DNA of 64,000 nt, from positions 458,339-522,338 of the forward strand of contig NZ_FOKL01000002.1 in assembly GCF_900112025.1 (NCBI RefSeq). The letters run 5' to 3'. The translations under genes were made by a program, and so were the position numbers. Each line of letters starts with the position of its first letter. The first letter of the stretch is position 1. The notes under the pieces are model-generated. The model was not told where the DNA came from. It searched no databases and was given only the letters and a program-made list of their open reading frames with translations. Below, piece after piece: positions 1 through 8,118 of the stretch. The DNA comes from Janthinobacterium sp. 344. GTDB taxonomy: Bacteria; Pseudomonadota; Gammaproteobacteria; Burkholderiales; Burkholderiaceae_D.

Positions 1-313
1 GGTCCGAGACGGCGCTGAGCAGCACCAGCGAGATGGCCAGCAAGCCGCTCGAGACGGACAGCGACCAGCTGCTTTGCGCAGGCGTCAGATGAAACTGCTG
101 CGACAGCAGCGGGAACAGGGGCTGGATGCAATACAGCAGGCTGAAGGTGGAAAAGCCGCCGAAGAACAGGGCGCGGTTGCTGCGCTTGAATTCGATGGAC
201 CCCTTGGCGATGGCCGTGCGGGCAGCGGGAGCGGAACCGGGACCGGTACCAGGAGCGGAAACCGGAATGGCGGAAGGTGCGGCGGGGGCAAAGGCAAGCG
301 ATGAATCAGACAT
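1..313 (-). CDS. MFS transporter, N-terminal part (cut by window edge)
   Basis: The minus strand reads from an ATG at 313 to the window edge without a stop. It gives about 104 residues: an Ala/Pro/Gly-rich cytoplasmic leader of about 40 residues, then two hydrophobic segments (FFGGFSTFSLLYCIQPLFPL and SLSVSSGLLAISLVLLSAV) separated by QQFHLTPAQSSW. This matches the start of the YnfM/arabinose-efflux-like branch of the major facilitator superfamily, which are 12-helix inner-membrane exporters of small molecules. The gene diverges from the LysR gene at 422, a common arrangement when the regulator controls the transporter. Substrate cannot be told. The remaining ten or so helices lie outside the window. 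Confidence 0.8.
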   Translation of the reverse strand, partial: MSDSSLAFAPAAPSAIPVSAPGTGPGSAPAARTAIAKGSIEFKRSNRALFFGGFSTFSLLYCIQPLFPLLSQQFHLTPAQSSWSLSVSSGLLAISLVLLSAVSD

Positions 314-421
314 GGCCGTGTTTCGGAAAGGAAGCGAGTCTTCATCTTAGGATTGCCAACTCATATCGTCCAATATATATTTAAGGCCCAACTCATACTT
401 TAAAACGATTACTGGACGAAC
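314..421. promoter_or_regulatory. Divergent promoter region between MFS and LysR genes
   Basis: This 108-bp AT-rich spacer between two divergent starts must hold both promoters. It contains an inverted repeat TCGTCCA (366-372) and TGGACGA (413-419), and a near-direct repeat CCAACTCATA at about 357 and 388. LysR-type regulators usually bind and bend DNA in such a shared region, so these are candidate operator arms. The assignment is positional inference. Confidence 0.4.
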
Positions 422-1324
422 ATGGAACTGCGCCACCTGCGTTACTTTGTCGCCGTCGCCGAGGAATTGCACTTCACGCGCGCGGCCGAGCGCCTGCACA
501 TCGGCCAGCCGCCCCTGAGCCAGCAAATCCAGGCGCTGGAGGCAGAACTGGGGGCACAGTTGTTCGAGCGCAACAAGCGCTCCGTGCGGCTGACAGAAGC
601 GGGCCGCCTCTTTCTCGACGATGCGCGGCGCATCCTGGCCCTGTCGGAACAGGCTGCCGTGACGGCGCGCCGGGCGCAGCGGGGCGAAGCGGGCGAACTG
701 CGCATCGGTTTTACGTTTTCCACGCCGTTCACGCCCTACTTCGCCACCGTCATCAACCGCTACCGCCAGCAATTCCCGCACGTCACCTTGACCCTGCACG
801 AGATGGCGACATTGCATCAGCTGGAAGCGATCTCGGCCAGGACGATGGACCTGGGCTTCGTGCGCCCGCCGGAAACGACGTACCCGGACGACATCCGCCT
901 CACCGAGTTGCGCCAGGACCCGCTGTTCCTCGTGCTGCCCGTCGCCCACGCGCTGGCGGCCAAGGACAGCATCGCGATTGCCGACATGGCGGGCGAAGGC
1001 TTTGTCATGTACCCGAAGGATGCGGGCACGGGGATTTATCCGCAGATCTTTCGCCTGTGCAAGGCGGCCGGCTTCGTGCCCCAGGTTACGCAGGAAGCGG
1101 GCGAAGCGTCGACCATCATCGGCCTGGTGGCGGCCGGCTGCGGCATTTCCGTGCTGCCCGCCTCGTTCGACCGCATCCGCATGGACGGCGTGTGCTACCG
1201 CCCCATCGCCGACCCGCAGGCGAGCACCAGTCTATTACTTGCACAAAGGGAAGAGGAAACGTCGCCGCTGGTGGCGGCGTTCGTGAAACTGGCCGAGGAA
1301 GCGGCCATGGAAGGGGGAGCGTAG
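422..1324 (+). CDS. LysR-family transcriptional regulator
   Basis: The 300-residue length is typical of LysR regulators. Residues 1-60 form the winged helix-turn-helix (MELRHLRYFVAVAEELHFTRAAERL, followed by the QPPLSQQIQALE recognition helix). Residues about 90-295 form the periplasmic-binding-protein-like effector domain, beginning at GELRIGFTFSTPFTPYF. The N-terminus resembles the BenM/CatM/CynR group, which often responds to small organic acids or aromatics, but the ligand cannot be read from sequence. The gene diverges from the MFS transporter at 313, so that transporter is the probable target. The stop codon lies inside a small hairpin shared with the convergent gene at 1355. Confidence 0.92.
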   Translation: MELRHLRYFVAVAEELHFTRAAERLHIGQPPLSQQIQALEAELGAQLFERNKRSVRLTEAGRLFLDDARRILALSEQAAVTARRAQRGEAGELRIGFTFSTPFTPYFATVINRYRQQFPHVTLTLHEMATLHQLEAISARTMDLGFVRPPETTYPDDIRLTELRQDPLFLVLPVAHALAAKDSIAIADMAGEGFVMYPKDAGTGIYPQIFRLCKAAGFVPQVTQEAGEASTIIGLVAAGCGISVLPASFDRIRMDGVCYRPIADPQASTSLLLAQREEETSPLVAAFVKLAEEAAMEGGA

Positions 1325-1345
1325 GCCGGCAGGCGCCAGCCTACG
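1320..1345. terminator. Hairpin between convergent genes
   Basis: CGTAGGC (1320-1326) and GCCTACG (1339-1345) form a perfect 7-bp stem between the convergent LysR gene and the hypothetical gene ending at 1355. There is no clear T-tract on either strand, so it may be a weak bidirectional terminator or mRNA end-protecting structure. Confidence 0.35.
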
Positions 1346-1354
1346 TACGCTGCC

Positions 1355-2227
1355 TTACGAGTAGTCGGCGTCCAGCTCGGAACCGGCGTAATTCTCCAGG
1401 TCCTCGAACAGGCTCTTCATGCTGGCCCGCGTGAGGATTTTCTGCACCACGGTGCAGCTGCGGCGATAGGAAGCGATGCGGTCGAGCAGCACGGGGTGAT
1501 GCTGCACGGGCACCTTGGCCACCAAGGCGGCCCAGCCTTCCTCGAAGTCGGGCTTGTTCTTGCGCACGGAACGCACGAAGCGCTCGAACTCCTTCTGGCC
1601 CGTGCGCGCGACGATGCGCCCGCCGCCTTCGATGGCGAAGATGATGGCCAGGGCGATGACACCCTCGGCATTCAAGTCGCTGTCGCTGACGGGACCGTTA
1701 TCGTGGTGGCGGCGCAGCCAGCTGGCCAGGCGCACGACGGCTTGCACTTCCTTGCGCTGTTGCAACTGCAACGCATACTTTTCATAGCCGGCCCAGTTCT
1801 GGTTCGGGTCGGCCTGGCAAATATCGATGAACAGTTCGCGCAAGCGGCGCGCGAGGTAGACGGGGTCCTGGTCGTATTCGCCGACGAGGGCGTCCTCGGG
1901 CAGCTGCGACAGTTCCTTGATCAGGCGAAAGCCCACCTGGAACGCGTGCTCGGCGCCGTGCTCGACGAGAAAATCGAGCGCGGCCTGGTCGCCTTCATGC
2001 GTGACGGCCTGCTCCAGGCCCAGCGACACGCCGCCCACCGTCAGGTACAGCGCTTTCTGGATGCCGTCGGCCGTGCGTTCATTCGTGAACTTCTCGGCCA
2101 CCATGGCCGTGATGCCCGTCAATTCGTCGGCCAGGTTCAGCGCCGCGTCCTCGCGCGGATCGTTCGGCAACAGCTTGATGGCACGCACCAGGCGTGGAAG
2201 ATTCTCTACAACAATTGCTGGCAGCAT
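1355..2227 (-). CDS. Uncharacterised protein, third gene downstream of J-domain gene
   Basis: Predicted 290 residues, starting at the ATG at 2227 (MLPAIVVENLPRL). The longer open frame upstream of this ATG has low-complexity, shadow-like composition. The protein is soluble, with no signal peptide or membrane segment. It is mostly helical and rich in charged residues, with a hydrophobic patch (VIALAIIFAIEGGG) near residue 205 and an acidic C-terminus. I do not recognise a family. It lies 19 bp after the gene ending at 2247 and on the same strand as two further unknown genes and a J-domain gene, so these four are likely one transcription unit. Function unknown. Confidence 0.75.
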   Translation of the reverse strand: MLPAIVVENLPRLVRAIKLLPNDPREDAALNLADELTGITAMVAEKFTNERTADGIQKALYLTVGGVSLGLEQAVTHEGDQAALDFLVEHGAEHAFQVGFRLIKELSQLPEDALVGEYDQDPVYLARRLRELFIDICQADPNQNWAGYEKYALQLQQRKEVQAVVRLASWLRRHHDNGPVSDSDLNAEGVIALAIIFAIEGGGRIVARTGQKEFERFVRSVRKNKPDFEEGWAALVAKVPVQHHPVLLDRIASYRRSCTVVQKILTRASMKSLFEDLENYAGSELDADYS

Positions 2228-2246
2228 TAGTGATTCCCTGCTTTCA

Positions 2247-3032
2247 TCAAGAGAAGATGCCCGTGCCCAGGCTGCGGCGCGTGCTGGAACGTGGCGCGCT
2301 GCGCGTGCTCGGCACTTGCTTGCGCAAACGGTACAGCAATTCCTTGGTACTGCGCTGCAACATGGTCGGTTCTTCGTCCGGGTCGTCCGAGTATTCCGCG
2401 TCGGCCAGGTCGGCGCTGTGGCGGAAGTCGGGGAACAGTTCGAACAGCGAACGGTCCCAGCCATCTTCATTCGCCTGCGCCAGCTCGATGGCCAGCGGCA
2501 CGATGTCGTTGTCGGACGACGTCACGCCCGTCACGTACGGTCCCTTGATGACGATCTCGCCCGCCACTTCGAGGATTTCCTTCGGCGCCATCGAGAACAG
2601 GATGGCGAACGCCGTCGCGCCCCAGTCCGTGGCGGACGCCTCGAGCAGCAGCTCGCGGCGGCGCTCGGCGTCGTCGGTGGAAAACACCACGCCGTGGATG
2701 TGCGCGAACAGGGCCTCGGCGATGCGTTCCGGATCATCCTCGATCTGGTCGTCGCTCCAGGTGGCGGCGATGAAGGCCAGGCTGTCGGCCCACGCCTTGG
2801 GCGGCACCAGCAGGGTCGCCAGCGACATCTTGCCGCCGTCAAAGCCAGCCAGGTGCAGGGCCGTCACTTGCGGCGGGATGGCATTGAGCACCTCCACCAC
2901 GGCCAGGTCGCCGTACTGGTCGGCCGCATCGGCAAACGCCTGCTCGGCGTGGCCCAGCGAGCCGGACAGCACCAGCTCCGTGACCTGTTTCGTCAGCGCG
3001 GGAAGATTGCTTTTTTGTTCATTATCGGCCAT
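2247..3032 (-). CDS. Uncharacterised protein, overlaps upstream gene
   Basis: Predicted 261 residues from the ATG at 3032 (MADNEQKSNLPALTKQV). This start was chosen because GGAG lies about 6 bases upstream; an ATG two codons earlier lacks a good site. It is a soluble, acidic, Ala/Glu/Asp-rich protein. Its C-terminal 25 residues turn basic and Ser/Arg-rich. No known domain is recognised. Its start overlaps the end of the 170-residue gene by 11 bp, which implies translational coupling and probably a joint function. It is followed 19 bp later by the gene ending at 1355. Confidence 0.75.
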   Translation of the reverse strand: MADNEQKSNLPALTKQVTELVLSGSLGHAEQAFADAADQYGDLAVVEVLNAIPPQVTALHLAGFDGGKMSLATLLVPPKAWADSLAFIAATWSDDQIEDDPERIAEALFAHIHGVVFSTDDAERRRELLLEASATDWGATAFAILFSMAPKEILEVAGEIVIKGPYVTGVTSSDNDIVPLAIELAQANEDGWDRSLFELFPDFRHSADLADAEYSDDPDEEPTMLQRSTKELLYRLRKQVPSTRSAPRSSTRRSLGTGIFS

Positions 3033-3534
3033 GGTCATCTCCATCCTGGTCAAACATCTGGGCGAAATCGTCGGTGGCTTCGTCTTCATCAATCTCGTCG
3101 TCGCCGTCGTCATTGGCGGCCAGCTGGTCGAGCGACTGGTCGTCGTCGTCCCACAGGCGCGGATTCTTGTGCAGGAAGGCCGTGATGATGGCCTGGCGCG
3201 CCAGGTCGGGGAAGCTCTCTTCGATGGCGGCGTACATCTTCGCCGCTTCCGGATCGGCGCAGGCGGCCATGGAAAATACGCGCGCCGGGTCGCCGAACTC
3301 GTAGTCTTCGCTTTCGGCCAGCAAGCCTTTCGGGTCGCTGAAACTGATATGGTCGACCAGCGCGAAGGCCAGCATGTTCACGTCTTCGATGCCGCCGCCG
3401 CTGGCGTACTCGCCGACCAGCGCGTCGACCATGCTTTTGTAGTTCTTGCGGTTCGGCGGGTCGCCGAGGATGCCTTCGATCTGGCCTTCCAGCTCGCGCG
3501 ACTGGTACGCGAATTCAGGGTGTACTCTTCTCAT
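3022..3534 (-). CDS. Uncharacterised acidic protein
   Basis: Predicted 170 residues (start MRRVHPEFAYQSRELEG). The first 125 residues look globular and helical. The last 40 are extremely acidic (WDDDDQSLDQL, then runs of Asp/Glu ending QDGDDHGR), which suggests a disordered tail that could bind basic partners or metal. There is no signal peptide. Its stop overlaps the start of the downstream gene by 11 bp, so the two are almost certainly co-translated. A J-domain gene lies 100 bp upstream on the same strand. I recognise no family; client or cofactor of the J protein is a guess from context only. Confidence 0.75.
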   Translation of the reverse strand: MRRVHPEFAYQSRELEGQIEGILGDPPNRKNYKSMVDALVGEYASGGGIEDVNMLAFALVDHISFSDPKGLLAESEDYEFGDPARVFSMAACADPEAAKMYAAIEESFPDLARQAIITAFLHKNPRLWDDDDQSLDQLAANDDGDDEIDEDEATDDFAQMFDQDGDDHGR

Positions 3535-3557
3535 GCTGTGCTTTCCAATATGATGCG

Positions 3558-3582
3558 CGGCGCTGTTACATTAAAAGCGCCG
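3558..3582. other. Hairpin between J-domain gene and acidic-protein gene
   Basis: CGGCGCT (3558-3564) and AGCGCCG (3576-3582) form a perfect 7-bp stem with an 11-base AT-rich loop. The T-rich stretch lies on the plus-strand side, the wrong side to terminate the minus-strand operon. It could be an mRNA processing or stability element that separates expression of the J-domain gene from the three genes behind it. Confidence 0.35.
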
Positions 3583-3633
3583 TTGTTGTTGTTTTTAAAA
3601 TCATTCAGGCTGACCGGACGGCCGCCAGCGTGC

Positions 3634-3927
3634 TTAGTCGGCCGGCAGTACAGTGCCATGCAGGCGGAACACGCCGCACCACAGGGCATAGGCTTCCGCT
3701 TCCGGATCGATGATGATGCGGTGGTTCACGCTTTGGTCATATTCGGCGCGCTTGGCCGGGTCGGCCAGGATTTCGTACGCCTTGGTCACGCTCTTGAAGC
3801 GGGCCTCGGCGCCGGGGGCCTGGTTGCGGTCGGGGTGGAAGCGCATGGCCAGCGAACGGTAAACCTTCTTGATTTCATCGTCACTGGCATTGGGCGCGAC
3901 ACCGAGGACGTTATACAAATTTTCCAT
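3634..3927 (-). CDS. Short J-domain (DnaJ-like) protein
   Basis: The 97-residue protein is almost entirely a J domain at residues 2-66: helix [11 protein letters not shown], helix II, the essential HPD loop at His31-Pro32-Asp33 in RFHPDRN, and helix III with [15 protein letters not shown] domains stimulate the ATPase of DnaK-type Hsp70 chaperones. The Gly/Phe-rich, zinc-finger and substrate domains of DnaJ are absent, and only about 30 residues follow. This is therefore a type III J protein whose specificity must come from its tail or from partners. It is probably the first gene of a four-gene minus-strand unit with three unknown proteins, and it diverges from glnS. Confidence 0.9.
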   Translation of the reverse strand: MENLYNVLGVAPNASDDEIKKVYRSLAMRFHPDRNQAPGAEARFKSVTKAYEILADPAKRAEYDQSVNHRIIIDPEAEAYALWCGVFRLHGTVLPAD

Positions 3928-4088
3928 AAAAGGCTCCGGAGGCGCGAATTTCTACTAATTAAAGGCGAATTATCCTATAGAACGGCGTCCGCGTCGCTTG
4001 CATGCTGGGATATGGGGCCAAATACGTGCTTATAAAGCGCTGGCGGTACGGTAAAATGCTCTTTACTGTCACTCTTCCGCATTGATCA

Positions 4089-5855
4089 ATGAGCAACGAT
4101 AAACCGAATACCGCCGCGCCAGCGCTGGCGCCCAATTTCTTGCGTAACATCATCGAAGCCGACCTGGCAGCCGGCACCCATGTGCGTCCCGGCCTGCCCC
4201 AGGTGATCACGCGTTTCCCGCCGGAGCCGAACGGCTACCTGCACGTGGGCCACGCCAAGTCGATCTGCGTCAACTTCGGCCTGGCGCGCGATTACGCCGG
4301 CCAGTGCAACCTGCGCTTCGACGACACCAATCCGGCCAAGGAAGAGCAGGAATACGTCGACACCATCATGGACAGCGTGAAATGGCTGGGCTTTGACTGG
4401 GAACCGAAGACCGCCGATGGCCACAGCCACCTGCACTACGCCAGCGACTATTTCGACCAGCTGTACGCGATGGCCGAGTACCTGATCACGGCCGGCTTTG
4501 CCTACGTGGACAGCCAGAGCGCCGAAGACATGGCCGCCAACCGCGGCAATTTCGGCCAGGCCGGCAAGAATTCGCCGTTCCGCGACCGTCCGCGCGACGA
4601 ATCGCTGGCCCTGTTCCGCGCCATGAAGGCGGGCCAGTTCAAGGATGGCGAGCACATCCTGCGCGCGAAGATGAGCGAAGATGCCATGAGTTCGCCGAAC
4701 ATGAACTTGCGCGACCCGGCCATCTACCGCATCCGCCACGCGCACCACCACCGCACGGGCGATGCCTGGTGCATCTATCCGATGTACGACTACACGCACC
4801 CGATCTCGGACGCGCTGGAAAACATCACGCATTCGATCTGCACGCTGGAATTCCAGGACCACCGCCCGTTCTATGACTGGCTGCTGGAAACCCTGGCCGC
4901 CGGCGGCTTCTTCCAGCAACCGGTGCCGCGCCAGTTCGAATTCTCGCGCCTGAACCTGACCTACATCGTCACCAGCAAGCGCAAGCTGCGCCAGCTGGTG
5001 GAAGAGCACATCGTCGACGGCTGGGACGACCCGCGCATGCCGACCCTGGTGGGCATGCGCCGCCGCGGCTACACGCCGGAAGCGATTCAACTGATGTGCG
5101 AACGCACGGGCGTGACGAAATCGGACGGCTGGATCGACTACAGCGTGCTGGAAGGCTGTTTGCGCGAAGACCTGGACCCGAAGGCGCCGCGCACGGTGGC
5201 CGTGCTGCGTCCCTTGAAACTGATCATCGACAACTTCCCGGAAAACGAAAGCGTGGAATGCACGGCGCCCGTGCACCCGCACTTCCCCGAGCGCGGCCTG
5301 CGCACCTTCCCCATCTCGCGCGAGCTGTGGATCGAGGAAGACGACTTCATGGAAGTGCCGAACAAGGGCTATTTCCGCCTGTATCCGCCCATCGACGACA
5401 AGCCGGGCAGCCGTGTACGCCTGCGCTACGGCTACGTGATCGAGTGCACGGGCTTTGACAAGGATGCGAACGGTAAAGTAACCGCCGTGCATTGCACCTA
5501 TTTCCCGGACAGCAAGTCGGGCACGGAAGGCAGCGCCAACTACAAGGTCAAGGGCAATATGCACTGGGTCAGCGCGCCGACGGCGATTCCCGCCGAAGTG
5601 CGCCTGTACGACCGCCTGTTCACCGATCCGCAGCCGGACGGCGGCGGCAAGGACTTCAAGCAGCTGCTGAACCCGCTGGCCAAGGAAGTCGTGCAGGCAT
5701 GGCTGGAACCGGGCGCCGAACTGGCGGAGCCGGAACAGCGCTTCCAGTTCGAACGCCACGGCTACTTCGCGGCCGACCGGGTCGACAGCCAGCCGGGCAA
5801 ACCCGTCTTCAACCGCATCGTCACCCTGAAAGACAGCTGGCAGCCGGCCAAGTAA
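4089..5855 (+). CDS. glnS: Glutamine--tRNA ligase
   Basis: This cytoplasmic class I aminoacyl-tRNA synthetase charges tRNA(Gln) with glutamine. The 588 residues fit the family. The HIGH signature is at residues about 44-56 (PPEPNGYLHVGHAKS) and the KMSKS equivalent near residue 294 is TSKRKL. The Rossmann catalytic core is followed by the two beta-barrel anticodon-binding domains from about residue 345. The presence of GlnRS means glutaminyl-tRNA need not be made by transamidation. It is monocistronic, with its own intrinsic terminator 20 bp downstream, and diverges from the J-domain gene across 160 bp that must hold both promoters. Confidence 0.98.
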   Translation: MSNDKPNTAAPALAPNFLRNIIEADLAAGTHVRPGLPQVITRFPPEPNGYLHVGHAKSICVNFGLARDYAGQCNLRFDDTNPAKEEQEYVDTIMDSVKWLGFDWEPKTADGHSHLHYASDYFDQLYAMAEYLITAGFAYVDSQSAEDMAANRGNFGQAGKNSPFRDRPRDESLALFRAMKAGQFKDGEHILRAKMSEDAMSSPNMNLRDPAIYRIRHAHHHRTGDAWCIYPMYDYTHPISDALENITHSICTLEFQDHRPFYDWLLETLAAGGFFQQPVPRQFEFSRLNLTYIVTSKRKLRQLVEEHIVDGWDDPRMPTLVGMRRRGYTPEAIQLMCERTGVTKSDGWIDYSVLEGCLREDLDPKAPRTVAVLRPLKLIIDNFPENESVECTAPVHPHFPERGLRTFPISRELWIEEDDFMEVPNKGYFRLYPPIDDKPGSRVRLRYGYVIECTGFDKDANGKVTAVHCTYFPDSKSGTEGSANYKVKGNMHWVSAPTAIPAEVRLYDRLFTDPQPDGGGKDFKQLLNPLAKEVVQAWLEPGAELAEPEQRFQFERHGYFAADRVDSQPGKPVFNRIVTLKDSWQPAK

Positions 5856-5874
5856 GGCGCCGCCCGCTCTTCCG

Positions 5875-5901
5875 AAAAAAACCGCCACGGCGGTTTTTTT
5901 T
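5875..5901 (+). terminator. Intrinsic terminator of glnS
   Basis: An A-run leads into CCGCC (5882-5886) and GGCGG (5889-5893), followed by eight T residues. The A/T flanks extend the stem, giving a classic rho-independent terminator just after the glnS stop. Confidence 0.85.
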
Positions 5902-6071
5902 GTTTCGACGATATATATGGCGAGGCTAAATATTGCCTGTTGACTACATTAGCGATAGTTTTGTATATTGAGCAGCTATTGCGCAATATGCAATTGGCAT
6001 AGCGTTTGTGCAAGCAGCAAAGCCCCCGCCCCACAGGCGGCACCCGATTCCACCACCTGATGCGGATTGCG

Positions 6072-7919
6072 ATGTCCTCTACTGCCGGCGAGCACCAGTT
6101 ATCCCCTGAGAAAAGACCGCTCTGGCTGCTCGGCTTTGCAATGTCGCTGATGGTGGGATTGCTGTTCTATATGGCCGCCTCCCTGTCGATCGAAAACGAT
6201 GCCAGCGACCTGTTCAACAATCTGGCGCGCAACGCCCGGCAAAACATCGAATCGCGCCTGCAGTCGTATGCCAATTTGCTGCGCGGCGCGGCCAGCCTGT
6301 TCCGCGCCAGCGAGCAGGTGAGCCGCGAGCAATTCCACCGCTATGTGGCGAACATGGCTCTGCAGCAAAACTATCCTGGCGTGATGAACCTGAACTACAG
6401 CCAGGAACTGGACGAAGCGCAGCGCCTGCCGTTCGAAGCGGCCATGCAGCGCGCCTACCCGCCCGGACGCGACGGCTATCCCGCCTTTGCCATCCATCCA
6501 CCCGGCCCCCGCGCGCATTATTCCGTGCTGGTGTACATCGAACCGATCGCCAGCGCGGCCGACAAATATGGTTATGACATCGCTTCCCGGCCCCTGATCG
6601 CCGAAGCGCTGGCGCAGTCGCGCGACTCCGGCCAGATCAGCAATTCCGGCGTGCCCGTGCCGATGGAAGGCCGGCCGCAGTTGACAGGCATGGCCATGCG
6701 CCTGCCCGTGTACCGGCTCGGCATGCCGACCGATACGGTGCAGCAGCGGCGCGCGGCGCACCTGGGCTCCGTCGGCATCGGCTACGACCTGGTGACGATG
6801 GTGCGCAGCGCGCTGGCCGATATGCCGGTGCGCAACGTCCGCCTGACCCTGTTCGATATCGGCCCGCAGGCGCGGGAGCCGCTGGACTTGCCGCATACCA
6901 TGCGCCCCATCTTCGACAGTTCGACGGCGGGCTTGCATGCGCCATGGTGGCAGCCGGGCAACTCGGGGAAATATCTGAGCAGCACGATGCTGATCGAGCA
7001 CAACGGCCGCGTCTGGCAAGCGCTGTTCAGCGTGCGCAAGAGCGATTTATATACGCGTTTCGATGCCTTTTTGCCATGGCTGGCCCTGCTGACCGGCTTT
7101 GCCAGCGCCATGCTGCTGTACACCCTGTTCCATACCCTGGCCTCGTCGCGCCGCAGCGCCATCCAGATGGCGCGGGACATGACGGAAGAGCTGCGGGCCA
7201 GCCAGATCCGCCTGCAACTGTCACACCAGAAACTGCGCCGCCTGGCGGCCCACGCCGACCAGATCAAGGAAGAGGAACGCAAGCGCATCGCGCGCGAAAT
7301 TCACGATGACCTGGGCCAGAACCTGCTGGTGCTGCGCATCGATGCGGACATGCTGGCCTCGCGCACGCAGCGGCGCCATCCGCGCCTGAATGCCCGCGCC
7401 CGCTCTACCCTGGAACAGATCGACGCCACCATCAAGAGCGTGCGGCAAATCATCAACGACTTGCGCCCCACCGTGCTGGACCTGGGCGTGAATGCGGCCG
7501 TCGAGTGGCAAGTGGCGCAGTTCCGCCTGCGCACGGGCATCGCCTGCGAGATCAGCGAAAGCCATGACGACATCTGCCTCAGCGATCAGTGCGCAACGGC
7601 CCTGTTCCGCATCCTGCAAGAGTCATTGAGCAACATTTCCCAGCATGCCAACGCCAGCCGCGTGCAAGTCAAGCTGGAAAAGTGCCGCGACACGGTGTCG
7701 ATGAGCGTCAGCGACAACGGCGTGGGCGCGGCCATCGACGGACGCAACAAGCTCGGCTCCTTTGGCCTGGTGGGCATCGAGGAACGCATCAAGTTACTGG
7801 GCGGCACGTTCTACATCGAAAGCAGCCCCGGCACGGGCATGAGCGTGCACGTCAGCGTGCCGCTGGGGGCCGACGCCACGCGCTTCCCCTACCAGGAAGA
7901 CAGCCGCGCATCCGCCTGA
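6072..7919 (+). CDS. CHASE-domain sensor histidine kinase (NarL/HisKA_3 type)
   Basis: Predicted 615 residues from the ATG at 6072; an earlier ATG at 6060 is possible. A first membrane helix (residues about 17-37) is followed by a periplasmic CHASE-type sensing region of about 280 residues and a second helix (about 332-352). A short coiled coil leads to a HisKA_3 dimerisation domain with phospho-acceptor His411 in REIHDDLGQN. The HATPase domain carries N-box (LSNISQHANAS) and G-box (SDNGVGA, GLVGIEERI) motifs. Such kinases normally phosphorylate a LuxR/NarL-type response regulator, but none is adjacent, so it is an orphan kinase. Ligand unknown. Confidence 0.9.
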   Translation: MSSTAGEHQLSPEKRPLWLLGFAMSLMVGLLFYMAASLSIENDASDLFNNLARNARQNIESRLQSYANLLRGAASLFRASEQVSREQFHRYVANMALQQNYPGVMNLNYSQELDEAQRLPFEAAMQRAYPPGRDGYPAFAIHPPGPRAHYSVLVYIEPIASAADKYGYDIASRPLIAEALAQSRDSGQISNSGVPVPMEGRPQLTGMAMRLPVYRLGMPTDTVQQRRAAHLGSVGIGYDLVTMVRSALADMPVRNVRLTLFDIGPQAREPLDLPHTMRPIFDSSTAGLHAPWWQPGNSGKYLSSTMLIEHNGRVWQALFSVRKSDLYTRFDAFLPWLALLTGFASAMLLYTLFHTLASSRRSAIQMARDMTEELRASQIRLQLSHQKLRRLAAHADQIKEEERKRIAREIHDDLGQNLLVLRIDADMLASRTQRRHPRLNARARSTLEQIDATIKSVRQIINDLRPTVLDLGVNAAVEWQVAQFRLRTGIACEISESHDDICLSDQCATALFRILQESLSNISQHANASRVQVKLEKCRDTVSMSVSDNGVGAAIDGRNKLGSFGLVGIEERIKLLGGTFYIESSPGTGMSVHVSVPLGADATRFPYQEDSRASA

Positions 7920-7942
7920 GGACGGCCGCCCCGCGCTTGAAA

Positions 7943-7955
7943 CAAGCTCAGCTTG
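7943..7955. other. Small palindrome upstream of GRDP-repeat gene
   Basis: CAAGCT (7943-7948), one C, then AGCTTG (7950-7955) is a perfect 6-bp inverted repeat in the 199-bp gap between the histidine kinase and the GRDP-repeat gene. It could be a weak terminator of the kinase gene or an operator for the next gene. No T-tract follows closely. The rest of the gap is AT-rich and probably holds the promoter of the next gene. Confidence 0.3.
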
Positions 7956-8118
7956 CGTATTTTGTGATTCAATGCAATATTGATGTAGAACAATTCTGAA
8001 TGTCTGGCCATCATCGCCCGGACGCCCACCCACCTGTCAGGAGTCCACGCCACCAGCCTAGCCTCTGCTTTTCCGCCGTTTTCCTCACGCAGCTCTTTTA
8101 CGATACTAAAGGACACTC

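Noticed and set aside
2194..4035. 613-codon plus-strand ORF across the unknown genes and J-domain gene
   Set aside because: Antisense to four overlapping minus-strand genes, one with a clear J domain.
4086..5888. 600-codon ORF on the minus strand opposite glnS
   Set aside because: It is a GC-rich shadow of the certain glnS gene; composition is Arg/Val/Ala/His-heavy with no family match.
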